Shown: positions 34,494 through 43,078 of the stretch, one piece after another
How the letters are laid out: each line of letters opens with the position of its first letter
How positions within the stretch are numbered: position 1 is the first letter of the stretch
From: Dyadobacter sp. CY347
GTDB taxonomy: Bacteria; Bacteroidota; Bacteroidia; Cytophagales; Spirosomataceae
DNA: 64,000 nt
Direction of reading: 5' to 3'
Assembly (NCBI RefSeq): GCF_021502655.1
Contig: NZ_JAKFFT010000002.1
Coordinates: 1,302,001 to 1,366,000 of the forward strand
Position numbers and translations under genes: made by a program
The notes under the pieces: generated by a model
What the model was told of the DNA's origin: nothing
The model's input: the letters and a program-made list of their open reading frames with translations, nothing else
Databases searched by the model: none

Positions 34494-34557
34494 TACCCCT
34501 GACATAAGGCTGTCAATTGACGGCGATATCTTCGTATGTTCATTAAAATCAAAAATC

Positions 34558-35085
34558 ATGAAACACAAAAAAATCAAAGTTGTCCCTGACAACTACACAG
34601 CCGTAACACCATGGATCATATCGCCATCGTCGGCTGGTTTAATTGACTTTTTAACAGCAGCATTTGAAGCCGAGGAAATTCCTAATAGCAGGATTGTGGA
34701 TGAATCAGGTGTGATCATTCACGTGGTAATCCAAATAGCAGACGCCAGGGTGATGCTTTTTGATGCAAGAGAAGGCTGGGCCCCAACGCCAAGTTTTCTG
34801 AATCTATATGTCGAAGATGTTGAAAGCACCTATCAAAAAGCGCTCGAATTTGGCGCAAAATCAGTGACTGATATTACTACATTGTGGTTTGGTGAGAAAG
34901 TTTGCAGGATTTTAGATCCTTTTGGCAACCTCTGGTGGATCAATGAACGCGTCGAAGAAGTGGATTTTACCGATCCTAAAATCGGCGAACGAGCAGCTAC
35001 CTCCGATGCGATAGAAGGTATATCCTACATTCAAAAATCGCTGGACGAAGCTTTAATAAGTCAAAAAGAATTTTTTACAAAGTAA
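34558..35085 (+). CDS. VOC (glyoxalase-like) family protein
   Basis: 175 residues from the ATG at 34558 (the longer frame overlaps the WYL gene and is not used). YTAVTPWIISPSSAGLIDFL at the start, then LNLYVEDVESTYQKALEFGA and RILDPFGNLWWINE show a PhnB-like VOC fold. Metal-binding residues are incomplete for a true glyoxalase, so it is more likely a bleomycin-resistance/PhnB-like protein of unknown substrate. Confidence 0.85.
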   Translation: MKHKKIKVVPDNYTAVTPWIISPSSAGLIDFLTAAFEAEEIPNSRIVDESGVIIHVVIQIADARVMLFDAREGWAPTPSFLNLYVEDVESTYQKALEFGAKSVTDITTLWFGEKVCRILDPFGNLWWINERVEEVDFTDPKIGERAATSDAIEGISYIQKSLDEALISQKEFFTK

Positions 35086-35108
35086 GCAGGAAGGAATTGG
35101 CATTATTA

Positions 35109-35882
35109 TTACGAAAAACTTAATAACGGTTTGCTGTTAAGTGCTTGTAGCAGGCAGAAAAGCGCCAAAGCGCCATAAGCTAACCCCAAAACTATAACCA
35201 GTTTACTATCCCTGAGCAAATAATAAGCCATTAGCGGTAATACCTGCAAAGCATGCATTCCCACAAAATGCGCGATACGCAGATCACCATATTTACGGCT
35301 CCAGTTAAGTAACGGTATACCATCCCCATCACCCGAACCGCCAACACTATGAGAACCATTGGCACCTATGATCGCACCCTCAAACGCAAATATGACAAAT
35401 AAAAATATGCCTATACGAATAGCCCAGAGGTAATAACCGGGGAGTGCAGGAAATTGCCCTGTACAAAATAAAATGCCGATATAGCCGGTATACAAAGTGG
35501 CCCCAATGGCTGCAAAGGCCATGGCTGCGGTAAGCGAAGTATAAAGGGATGAACTGACATTATAATGAGATAACTGACCGCGGGCAGCCTGAAAAGTGAT
35601 ATAAAACAACTCGAACCCCAATAGTATGATGGTTGTCCAGCTATATCTGCTGACCTGGTCAGGTAGTTCAAGATATCCGGTATACCAGCCCATCGTCCAG
35701 CAAAATGTACCGATTGATAAGGCGAACTTAAAAGGCTTGTACCAGACGTTAACCCCGTTTATCTGGACATAGCTAAATTTTGCGATCAGCAATGTGAAAA
35801 CAGCGCTTAAAAGGCAGATCAGTCCAAAGTAAAACAAAGGTTCATTTCTGGATTTTAAAACAGCAAAAAAATCGATCATCAT
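35109..35882 (-). CDS. Multi-pass membrane protein of unknown function
   Basis: About 258 residues from the ATG at 35882 (starts further upstream overlap the AraC gene). Seven to eight hydrophobic helices are predicted, with conserved-looking GFELFYITFQAARGQLSHYN, GANGSHSVGGSGDGDGIPLL and RIAHFVGMHALQVLPLMAYY. The last pattern with two histidines recalls small haem- or quinone-interacting membrane proteins, but no family is named with confidence. Its start is 17 bases beyond the AraC stop, so the two are probably one operon. Confidence 0.65.
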   Translation of the reverse strand: MMIDFFAVLKSRNEPLFYFGLICLLSAVFTLLIAKFSYVQINGVNVWYKPFKFALSIGTFCWTMGWYTGYLELPDQVSRYSWTTIILLGFELFYITFQAARGQLSHYNVSSSLYTSLTAAMAFAAIGATLYTGYIGILFCTGQFPALPGYYLWAIRIGIFLFVIFAFEGAIIGANGSHSVGGSGDGDGIPLLNWSRKYGDLRIAHFVGMHALQVLPLMAYYLLRDSKLVIVLGLAYGALALFCLLQALNSKPLLSFS

Positions 35883-35898
35883 TTTATGGATATGACGG

Positions 35899-36810
35899 TT
35901 AATTGAATTGGGCCCGAAAATCCAGGGGCGAAAGATTGGTTTTACTCTTAAATAATTTACTGAAGGAAGGCGGGTGTTCAAAACCTAACGCATAGGCGAT
36001 TTCGCTGATCGACAGGTCCGTAAGGGATAGTTTCTCCTTCGCTTTTTCGATCAGCTTTTCGTGAATGTGTTGTTGCGTACTTTGGCCCGTCAATGCTTTT
36101 AGCAGTGCGCTTAAATAGGTGGGTGAGATATTTAAAGCTTCCGCAATCATTTGTACGGTTGGCAATCCTTTCTGCATTCGATCATCCATGTTGAAATATC
36201 CCTCAAGCAGTTCTTCCACGCGGTTCAGGATCTGATGACTGCTGATCTTCCTGGTCAAAAACTGGCGGTTGTAAAACCGATCACAATACTGGAGTAACAA
36301 CTCAATTTGTGCAACGATCAGGCCCTGACTGAACTTATCAATGTTGGCATGATATTCCTGTTTGATCAGCTGGGCAATACCGCCAATGGTTGTCTCTTCT
36401 TTCTCGGAGAGGAAAAGTGCCTCATTTGCCGAATAATCAAAGAATTCATATTGCCGGATCGTTTTTGCCAGCGGTGTACCCCATAGAAAATCCGGGTGGA
36501 TAAGTAACATCCAGCCTGAATTTTTATAATCCTGATCAGCATCAAAGGAGAACACCTGTTTTGGCGCTATAAAAAACATGACCCCCTCATCAAAATCGTA
36601 GGCCTGCTGTCCATAGATATATTTGATCGTACCCTCAAAATTCCTTTTCAGCGAAATGACATAAAAGTCAAATACAACATTGATCCGGCTGTTCTCTTCT
36701 GGGGGCTTGAAATCATCCATGCTGATGACGCTCACAAGTGGATGTTCCGGTTTGGCTATGCCCAAAACCTGATGGTATCGGCTGATGGTTTTAATTTGAT
36801 AGGGTTCCAT
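35899..36810 (-). CDS. AraC family transcriptional regulator
   Basis: 303 residues. The N-terminal domain has VVFDFYVISLKRNFEGTIKY, and the C-terminal DNA-binding domain MIAEALNISPTYLSALLKAL and LSISEIAYALGFEHPPSFSK. It is a paralogue of the regulator at 32023-32919. The NmrA-like gene lies 18 bases upstream, transcribed the same way, and the membrane protein directly downstream. Confidence 0.92.
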   Translation of the reverse strand: MEPYQIKTISRYHQVLGIAKPEHPLVSVISMDDFKPPEENSRINVVFDFYVISLKRNFEGTIKYIYGQQAYDFDEGVMFFIAPKQVFSFDADQDYKNSGWMLLIHPDFLWGTPLAKTIRQYEFFDYSANEALFLSEKEETTIGGIAQLIKQEYHANIDKFSQGLIVAQIELLLQYCDRFYNRQFLTRKISSHQILNRVEELLEGYFNMDDRMQKGLPTVQMIAEALNISPTYLSALLKALTGQSTQQHIHEKLIEKAKEKLSLTDLSISEIAYALGFEHPPSFSKLFKSKTNLSPLDFRAQFN

Positions 36811-36828
36811 GTTTTTTACTAATCTAAC

Positions 36829-37806
36829 CTATTTTGAATAAACGGCTGCAAATTCCTGGGCGAAATCCTTCATTTTTACTTTGCCCATTGCCGGTATGTT
36901 TTTGTAGTAATCCTCAAACAAAATCCCGCCATTACGCTGGCTGGCATTCATTTCCGTAATATCACTGGCCAGGCTTAAAGGCATTTTATATTTCAGCAAC
37001 GCATCCAGCATTTGTTTGTCATTGATGGTTACCCATTTCAGATAAGGCTTACCCACGGCAGTTCCAAGAATATTTGCAATTTGATTGCAGCTCAGCTCTT
37101 CGCTGGCTACATAGCGTGCCTTGCGACCTTTAAAAGTGGATGTCAGTTCTTCTGAGACCGCAGCTGCAATATCTATTGGTGAAACCCAGGGCATTTTATC
37201 GTCAGCGCCGTAATTTGAGACAATAAGCCCCTTTTTTCCTTGCAGAAAGCCCATCAAGCCGTAGTGACGAACCGTAAGAAACACACCTACAAAGCCTTTC
37301 AGAAAACCTTCCCCTTTTACGATATCCATGTACTGGTACAGATTGTAGTAGAAACCCACCGGCCTCATAAACGTGATCGTTACATCTGCAGGTAACTGCT
37401 TCAAAACCTGCTCGGCTACGAAATGAAAGGCAAGCAATCCGTTTCCCTTGTCGGTATGAGCCCCTATACTGCTGAGGTGAACGACCTTTTTTACGCCCGA
37501 TTGCTGAATAGCCGCAACATAATTGCTTGTAAGCCTGCGCGCTTCTTCCCTGGCATCAAGATTGGGATTTTCCTGAAAGTTAAACGGCGGAAGCATGGTG
37601 TAAACCGCGTCCGCGCCGGTAAATGTTTTTGAAAGAAAACTGATGTCCTCTATTGAACCAATGGCTGCTGTTGCGCCAATAGCCTCAATATCCTTTTGTT
37701 TGTCCGGGTTACTGCTGATCACCGTAACCGCATGACCTTTTTGTACCAACTCCTTCGCAAGTGGCTTGCTGATGTGTCCCAAAGAACCTGTTATAATAAG
37801 TTTCAT
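36829..37806 (-). CDS. NmrA-like NAD(P)-binding protein
   Basis: 325 residues of an atypical SDR: LIITGSLGHISKPLAKELVQ with the glycine-rich loop, KVVHLSSIGAH, FMRPVGFYYNLYQ and a C-terminal Rossmann/helical cap. NmrA/HSCARG-like proteins bind NADP and act as redox sensors or as NAD(P)H-quinone oxidoreductases. It heads a unit with an AraC regulator and a membrane protein. Confidence 0.85.
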   Translation of the reverse strand: MKLIITGSLGHISKPLAKELVQKGHAVTVISSNPDKQKDIEAIGATAAIGSIEDISFLSKTFTGADAVYTMLPPFNFQENPNLDAREEARRLTSNYVAAIQQSGVKKVVHLSSIGAHTDKGNGLLAFHFVAEQVLKQLPADVTITFMRPVGFYYNLYQYMDIVKGEGFLKGFVGVFLTVRHYGLMGFLQGKKGLIVSNYGADDKMPWVSPIDIAAAVSEELTSTFKGRKARYVASEELSCNQIANILGTAVGKPYLKWVTINDKQMLDALLKYKMPLSLASDITEMNASQRNGGILFEDYYKNIPAMGKVKMKDFAQEFAAVYSK

Positions 37807-38040
37807 TTTTTTTGATTTTTATTTATAACAAATGTCCGCTTTCCCAATCAGCCGAACGTAGCCAAACCTGTGATTGTCATAGCCATATTTAGGATACAGC
37901 GATTTCAACAACCCGAAATTCCCATGAGAATGATAAGAGAAAGATTTTTTCAACAATCCTGTAATCCAGAATGGTAAATTACCGGGTCATTATATTTAGA
38001 ATTTAGGTTATTTTGATCGCTAATTCACCTGTCTAGATCT

Positions 38041-39156
38041 ATGCTATCACCAAAAACCAGAAGAAATGTTGCCGGTGTCATTCCTTTCGGTGTATTATGG
38101 TTTATCTTCAGCCTTATCTTTGCCATGCTAGAGAAAGGGATTATCGGAAACCTGGACCATTATCCCTCTACGGGCGTTGACTACAATTTTGCAAGAAACA
38201 TTTTTTTACTCCCATCGTCAGGCCTGATGATGGGGCTATTGACAGGGATTCTGGAAATCAGTTATTTCAGTAAGTGGTTTATTAAAAAGAGTTTCACTAA
38301 AAAGATCATCTTCAAATCCCTTCTTTATCTGGTCATTGTGATTGTGTTCCTTGTCATTATTACCGTCACCAATACTGTATACACATATGACGTATATTCC
38401 ATAGAGAACCTGCTATCTCCGGCTTGGGCGTTTTTCAACAACTATGCTGTGATTGGTATCATGGTATACATTGCTTCGATCATCGTGATTACTCAATTTT
38501 ACGCTGAATTCAGCCAAAGCCTTGGGGTGGGTACATTGAGTAACTTTTTTCTGGGAAAATACCATCATCCTGTTGAAGAAGAAAGGATATTTATGTTTCT
38601 GGATATGAAGTCTTCAACTACAATTGCCGAAAATCTGGGCCATGTCAGTTACTTCGAGATGTTAAAAGAATATTTCTTCGATCTCTCAGAAGCTGTTATT
38701 GACTATGCCGGCACAATTTATCAATATGCCGGTGATGAGATGATCATCTGCTGGAAACTGAAAGACGGGTTAAAAAATAATAACAGTATCGAGTGCTTTT
38801 TTGCAATGAAACGCGCTTTGGAACATCAGGCTGAAAAGTACAACAGTAGATTCGGTCTTTTGCCGGAATTCAAAGCGGGGCTGCATTCAGGAATGGTTAC
38901 TGCCGGAGAGATCGGGTCGCTAAAAAAAGAAATCATCTTCACAGGCGACGTCCTCAATACATCCGCAAGGATCCAGGGGCTTTGCAACCATTTTGATGCT
39001 GACCTGCTGGTATCGGAAGACCTGGCTAAAATACTTCAGCTTCCGGCCACCTATGCAATAAGGTCGGTTGGAGAGAACCTGCTTAAAGGCCGAAGTAAAA
39101 CAATGGAGATATTTGCCATTTCTATTTCAAAGCACAATTCTTCACAGGGTATATAA
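38041..39156 (+). CDS. Membrane-anchored class III adenylate/guanylate cyclase
   Basis: 371 residues: four to five membrane helices in the first ~165 residues, then a class III cyclase domain. Visible metal-binding aspartates are in FLDMKSSTTIAE (about residue 190) and YAGDEMIICW (about residue 230), plus GLHSGMVTAGEIG and FTGDVLNTSARIQ with the transition-state Asn/Arg. It probably makes cAMP; substrate choice cannot be read. The start ATG at 38041 is the only one before the first helix. Confidence 0.9.
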   Translation: MLSPKTRRNVAGVIPFGVLWFIFSLIFAMLEKGIIGNLDHYPSTGVDYNFARNIFLLPSSGLMMGLLTGILEISYFSKWFIKKSFTKKIIFKSLLYLVIVIVFLVIITVTNTVYTYDVYSIENLLSPAWAFFNNYAVIGIMVYIASIIVITQFYAEFSQSLGVGTLSNFFLGKYHHPVEEERIFMFLDMKSSTTIAENLGHVSYFEMLKEYFFDLSEAVIDYAGTIYQYAGDEMIICWKLKDGLKNNNSIECFFAMKRALEHQAEKYNSRFGLLPEFKAGLHSGMVTAGEIGSLKKEIIFTGDVLNTSARIQGLCNHFDADLLVSEDLAKILQLPATYAIRSVGENLLKGRSKTMEIFAISISKHNSSQGI

Positions 39157-39560
39157 TGCGATCGCAACAATAGGTCTTTTTGTATTTCATAATCATCATT
39201 GATTTACCTACTGAATTATTGTTTAGAATAATCCAGTAGCCACCTAAAGGTAAGACCTACTGGGTCAGTCGATACAGCTTATTTAAATTAAATCGAATTT
39301 TGTAACCGCTGGGAGCCGTCTAAAAATTCGGTGGTATAATAGTACTCTAGCGCCCTTCAGTTTGCCTTCCCTTTTAGATTCAAAGATGGTAGATTTTGCC
39401 ACTTTCAAATTACGGAATAGTGGTACACCAAATCAAATTACAGTAGTCTTCAAAGCGACGCGTTAAAACGTACTCAACTCACCGAGATTTTAAAATGTTT
39501 GCGCTACCGAATGAGTATCAGTTGGGAGTAAGTTCCGGTAGCGCTAAATCTCTGTACATT
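39157..39560. other. Intergenic downstream of the integrase and cyclase (convergent)
   Basis: About 400 bases. Contains the hairpin at 39501-39544 and a GCGTTAAAACGTACT motif at 39460, also seen in variants at 31033 and 23289. No supported gene. Confidence 0.35.
39501..39544 (-). terminator. Hairpin after the integrase
   Basis: GCGCTACCG (39501-39509) and CGGTAGCGC (39536-39544) are perfect inverted arms, 17-60 bases beyond the integrase stop. The T-rich stretch AAACATTTTAAAATC follows on the minus strand, so a terminator is plausible though not ideal. Confidence 0.5.
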
Positions 39561-40781
39561 CTATTTTTGTTCAAGAACTGCCCTCAAGTTCCTCATGTCA
39601 TCACTAATCTTCTTATCAACGATCTTCGCATACTGCTGAGTCGTTTTGATATTGCGATGCCCAAGCATCTTAGATACACTTTCGAGCGGCACGCCGTTGG
39701 TAAGGGTGATCGTAGTTGCAAAAGTGTGCCTAGCTAGGTGAAAGGTAATGGGCTTCGTGACCCCACAAACATCACCAATCTCCTTTAAATAGGAATTCAT
39801 TTTCTGATTTGAAAGTACAGGAAGCAACTTATCTTTGGTTACACATTGTGGATGTTGCTGATACTTATCAAGCACCATCATTGCCATTGGCAAAACAGGA
39901 ATCCTCGAAGGCGTATCTGTTTTTTGCCTTCTAATCGATAGCCATTTTTCTCCGTCTATTCCATCAATAATCTCCGACCTTTTGAGTTTGAAGACATCCG
40001 CGTATGCCAAACCTGTATAGCAGCAAAATAGAAATATATCTCGAACCTGATCTAGTCTCTCGTTCTCAAAGTCCTTGTTGGAAATTTTTTGAATTTCTAT
40101 TGAAGTCAAAGCCTCTCTATCTACTTCTTTAATGGTCATTTTGAAAGCTATGAAAGGATCTTTTGCGAGCCACCCGTTTTTGATGCAGATAAAAACGATT
40201 TTTTTTAGGTTCGTGAGATATTTCATTGTTGTGTTATGACCAATCTTCCTTACAGTTTTCATCCAGAACTCAAAACTTGAGATGAAGTCGTAGTCTAGTT
40301 TTAATATGTCGACATCAGACGTTTTGTATTTCCAGAGTATGAATGTCTTTGTGTGGTCGTAAGTGGTCTTGTACCGTGTTAACGTACCAAGCGCATAGTC
40401 GCTTCCTACAAGTTGTTCCAATTTCTTATTGTGATCTTGAAACACTTCCAAAATTCCCTTTGACTTGTCCGCTACTCCATTTATCCTGTTTCTGACTAAC
40501 TCAGCTGTTAAAGATGAATTTGATTCGATGATTTGCCTTTGTATTTCATAAATTTTGAATTGAAGGGCGTCTAGGTAGGCGTTCAAAGTCCTCGTATCAT
40601 CCTTTAACCCATTTTTTCGTCCAGTTTGAGAATTCCACTTTTCTGGTTCACACTCCCTCTTGGTTGATATTTCCATTCGCTCTCCTTCTACTGTAATGCG
40701 GATGTAAATTGGCAGTTTGCCGCTTTTGTAGTTACTACGTTTTTTCAAATAAAAAAACATAGTCAGATTTCTTGATAACAT
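39561..40781 (-). CDS. Tyrosine recombinase/integrase (Bacteroidetes mobile-element type)
   Basis: 406 residues: an arm-binding N-terminal region (MLSRNLTMFFYLKKRSNYKSG and ISTKRECEPEKWN), an SAM-like core-binding domain, and a catalytic domain. HLARHTFATT gives the HxxR, LGHRNIKTTQQYAK the catalytic Tyr, and RRQKTDTPSRIPV the Lys turn. In CYTGLAYADV the first catalytic Arg is replaced, as in IntDOT-like integrases of Bacteroidetes elements. It starts 250 bases from the tRNA-Ser 3' end, the usual arrangement for a tRNA-inserted island. Confidence 0.9.
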   Translation of the reverse strand: MLSRNLTMFFYLKKRSNYKSGKLPIYIRITVEGERMEISTKRECEPEKWNSQTGRKNGLKDDTRTLNAYLDALQFKIYEIQRQIIESNSSLTAELVRNRINGVADKSKGILEVFQDHNKKLEQLVGSDYALGTLTRYKTTYDHTKTFILWKYKTSDVDILKLDYDFISSFEFWMKTVRKIGHNTTMKYLTNLKKIVFICIKNGWLAKDPFIAFKMTIKEVDREALTSIEIQKISNKDFENERLDQVRDIFLFCCYTGLAYADVFKLKRSEIIDGIDGEKWLSIRRQKTDTPSRIPVLPMAMMVLDKYQQHPQCVTKDKLLPVLSNQKMNSYLKEIGDVCGVTKPITFHLARHTFATTITLTNGVPLESVSKMLGHRNIKTTQQYAKIVDKKISDDMRNLRAVLEQK

Positions 40782-40883
40782 AACATTCGATATTTAGTGG
40801 AACAAAACTACTACCGATGCTTCCAAAAAATCAAGATGTTTATCTGATGAACAGGGTGTAATTCAGATTGTTACAGCAGTTTA

Positions 40884-40933
40884 GGTGAGCATTTTTTTTC
40901 TTTCATTGCACTGCTCACCCGATGCTCACCTAG
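40884..40933. repeat. Cluster of GGTGAGC motifs near the integrase
   Basis: TAGGTGAGCAT at 40883-40893 and ATGCTCACCTA at 40922-40932 are perfect inverted copies; a third inverted copy, GCTCACCC, lies at 40913-40920. They lie between integrase start and tRNA, where arm-type recombinase or excisionase sites would be. Confidence 0.45.
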
Positions 40934-40980
40934 ACATTGAGAATATTTGCAAAATTTGGTTCAATCTGAAAAACAAAAAA

Positions 40981-41005
40981 GCCTGTAAATATATGATTTA
41001 CAGGC
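40981..41005. terminator. Bidirectional terminator downstream of tRNA-Ser
   Basis: GCCTGTAAAT (40981-40990) pairs with ATTTACAGGC (40996-41005), with TTTTG beyond on the plus strand and TTTTTTG on the minus strand. It should end the tRNA-Ser transcript on the minus strand. Confidence 0.75.
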
Positions 41006-41033
41006 TTTTGATGCTTTTTGTTATTCTTACTTG

Positions 41034-41120
41034 CAGAGAGGAAGAGATTCGAACTCTCGATACAGTTACCCATATACTACCTTTCCAGGGTAGCTCCTTC
41101 AACCACTCGGACACCTCTCT
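41034..41120 (-). tRNA. tRNA-Ser(GGA)
   Basis: The minus strand folds as an 87-base tRNA: acceptor AGAGAGG with CCTCTCT, discriminator G, D arm GTCCGAGTGG, anticodon stem CTACC/GGTAG with loop CTGGAAA (anticodon GGA), a long variable arm as in class II tRNAs, and T loop TTCGAAT. The CCA end is not encoded. It is the likely integration target of the neighbouring integrase. Confidence 0.95.
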
Positions 41121-41206
41121 ATGTTGTGGTAAGGGGTGCAAAGATAGCTTTTATGACCTTAAATGCAAATCAAAACTTCCCTTATATGCAGATACGCCTA
41201 AACATT

Positions 41207-42280
41207 TTATACACTCATCTCGCCCCTTAACGGCATTGCAAGCAGTTCGGCGCATTTCTTCGGGTCGCTTTCTTTCCCAAAAACATACATCATTTTTGTG
41301 ATGGCCGCTTCGGCGGTTATGTCGGAGCCGCTTACTACGCCGGCTTGTTTGAGGAAGCGGCTGGTTTCGTAATGGCCCTGGGCGACGCGTCCGCCGTCAC
41401 ATTGGGATACATTGAAAATGACGATTTTTCTTTCGATTGCGCTGCTGATGGCGTCGAGGAACCATTGCGCTGTGGTAGCATTGCCTGCTCCGTAAGTTTC
41501 CAGGACAACACCTCGTAATCCGTTGATTTTGAGTATGGAATCGACGACCAACCGACTGATTCCTGGGAACATTTTCAAGAATGCAACGTGGTTATCCATC
41601 TTCTTGTGGACAGTTAGTTGCTGGTTCGGGTCGTGCGGTTTAATGTAGGGCGAATTGTATTCTATGCGCACCCCGGCATTGGCCAGGGCAGGGTAATTTT
41701 CGGAATGGAATGCGTTGAAATCAGAGCTTTCGCGCTTTTTGCTGCGGTTACCGCGGAGTAGCATGGAATTAAAATAAATGCAAACTTCCGAAATCATCGG
41801 CTGGCCGTCTACGTTCTTCGCTGCGGCCAGCTCCAAGGCAGTGATCACATTCTCACGCGCATCCGAACGCGCCACGCCTATGGGCAACTGTGCGCCGGTA
41901 AGTATGACGGGTTTGTTGAGATTTTCGAGCAAAAAACTAAGCGCCGAGGCTGTGTAGGCCATTGTATCTGTGCCATGTAAAATGACGAAGCTGTCGTACT
42001 GCGCGTATTCCTGCTCAATGATCGTCGCCAGTTCAATCCATATTTCCGGGTTCATATTCGACGAGTCGATGGGTTCGGAAAGGGAGAGGAATGTGATGTC
42101 GAAATTGAGTCGGCCGATCTCTGGGACGCGGTCGATAATCTGGTCGAAATTGAACGGGACGAGCTGTTTTCCTTTGCTTTCGTAAACCATTCCCAATGTC
42201 CCGCCAGTGTAAATGACGAGCACGGAGCCGACGGTTGGTTCGGGCGAAATGGGGTTAATGTGTATTTTACTGTATAACAT
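41207..42280 (-). CDS. ansA: Type I L-asparaginase
   Basis: 357 residues. The first catalytic Thr is in VIYTGGTLGMVYE and the second in LHGTDTMAYTASALSF; FFTGAQ is present as VILTGAQLPIG. Length and the C-terminal VLETYGAGNA fit the cytoplasmic type I enzyme that makes aspartate and ammonia. No signal peptide. The TatD gene lies 19 bases upstream on the same strand. Confidence 0.95.
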   Translation of the reverse strand: MLYSKIHINPISPEPTVGSVLVIYTGGTLGMVYESKGKQLVPFNFDQIIDRVPEIGRLNFDITFLSLSEPIDSSNMNPEIWIELATIIEQEYAQYDSFVILHGTDTMAYTASALSFLLENLNKPVILTGAQLPIGVARSDARENVITALELAAAKNVDGQPMISEVCIYFNSMLLRGNRSKKRESSDFNAFHSENYPALANAGVRIEYNSPYIKPHDPNQQLTVHKKMDNHVAFLKMFPGISRLVVDSILKINGLRGVVLETYGAGNATTAQWFLDAISSAIERKIVIFNVSQCDGGRVAQGHYETSRFLKQAGVVSGSDITAEAAITKMMYVFGKESDPKKCAELLAMPLRGEMSV

Positions 42281-42299
42281 TCAAATCGGTTTTGGAAGG

Positions 42300-43067
42300 C
42301 TAAGAAGCTTTTACGAGCATTTTTCGGGCATTATTACTGGTTGCCGTAATCACTTCCTGCTTGGTAATCTGTTTTAAATCAGCCACGCGCTCGGCTACGA
42401 GATCAATGTAAGCAACTTCATTTCTTTTGCCGCGATAGGGCACGGGCGCAAGATAAGGAGCGTCAGTTTCCAAAACCAAATGTTCGATCCCTACAAAAGG
42501 AATGACTTTGTCCAAACCACCATTTTTGAATGTGGCCACACCGCCTATACCGAGTTTAAAGCCTAATTCAATGGCTTTATTGGCTTCTTCCAATGTTCCG
42601 GTAAAGCAGTGGAAAATGCCTTTTAACTGAGGATCGCCAAATTCCTCAATCAATTTTACAGTTTCCCAAAATGCACTCCTGCTGTGAATGTCGATCCATA
42701 AATCGTGTTTTCGCGCCAATTTACATTGGTACAAAAATGCCTTTTCCTGCTGCTCCTGAAATGTTTTATCCCAAAACAAATCCATCCCGATCTCGCCAAT
42801 GGCAATGAAGTCGGCTTTTTCCAGCCAGCTTTCCATAATGGTGAGCTCTTCTTCAAAATTTTCCTTCACATAAGTGGGATGTAACCCGATCATCGGCAGG
42901 CATTTACCTGGATAAAGTGTGGCTAGCTCCATCATTCCGTCAATGGTTCCGTGGTCGCAGTTGGGCATCCAGATCTGCTCTATGCCCGCGTTCCAGGCGC
43001 GTTCGAGCATGGCAGTGCGGTCATCCGCATAGTCGTCACTATATATATGTGCGTGGGTTTCAATCAT
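42300..43067 (-). CDS. TatD family metal-dependent hydrolase
   Basis: 255 residues: METHAHIY-type start (MIETHAHIYSDDYADDRTAM) with the HxH motif, AIGEIGMDLFWDK, DIHSRSAFWE, IFHCFTGTLEEA and LETDAPYLAPVPYRGKRNE. These are the metal ligands of TatD DNases. It is likely a 3'-5' exonuclease or related phosphoesterase. It lies between asparaginase and the glycosyltransferase in a run of minus-strand genes. Confidence 0.93.
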   Translation of the reverse strand: MIETHAHIYSDDYADDRTAMLERAWNAGIEQIWMPNCDHGTIDGMMELATLYPGKCLPMIGLHPTYVKENFEEELTIMESWLEKADFIAIGEIGMDLFWDKTFQEQQEKAFLYQCKLARKHDLWIDIHSRSAFWETVKLIEEFGDPQLKGIFHCFTGTLEEANKAIELGFKLGIGGVATFKNGGLDKVIPFVGIEHLVLETDAPYLAPVPYRGKRNEVAYIDLVAERVADLKQITKQEVITATSNNARKMLVKAS

Positions 43068-43078
43068 TTAAATGTATT

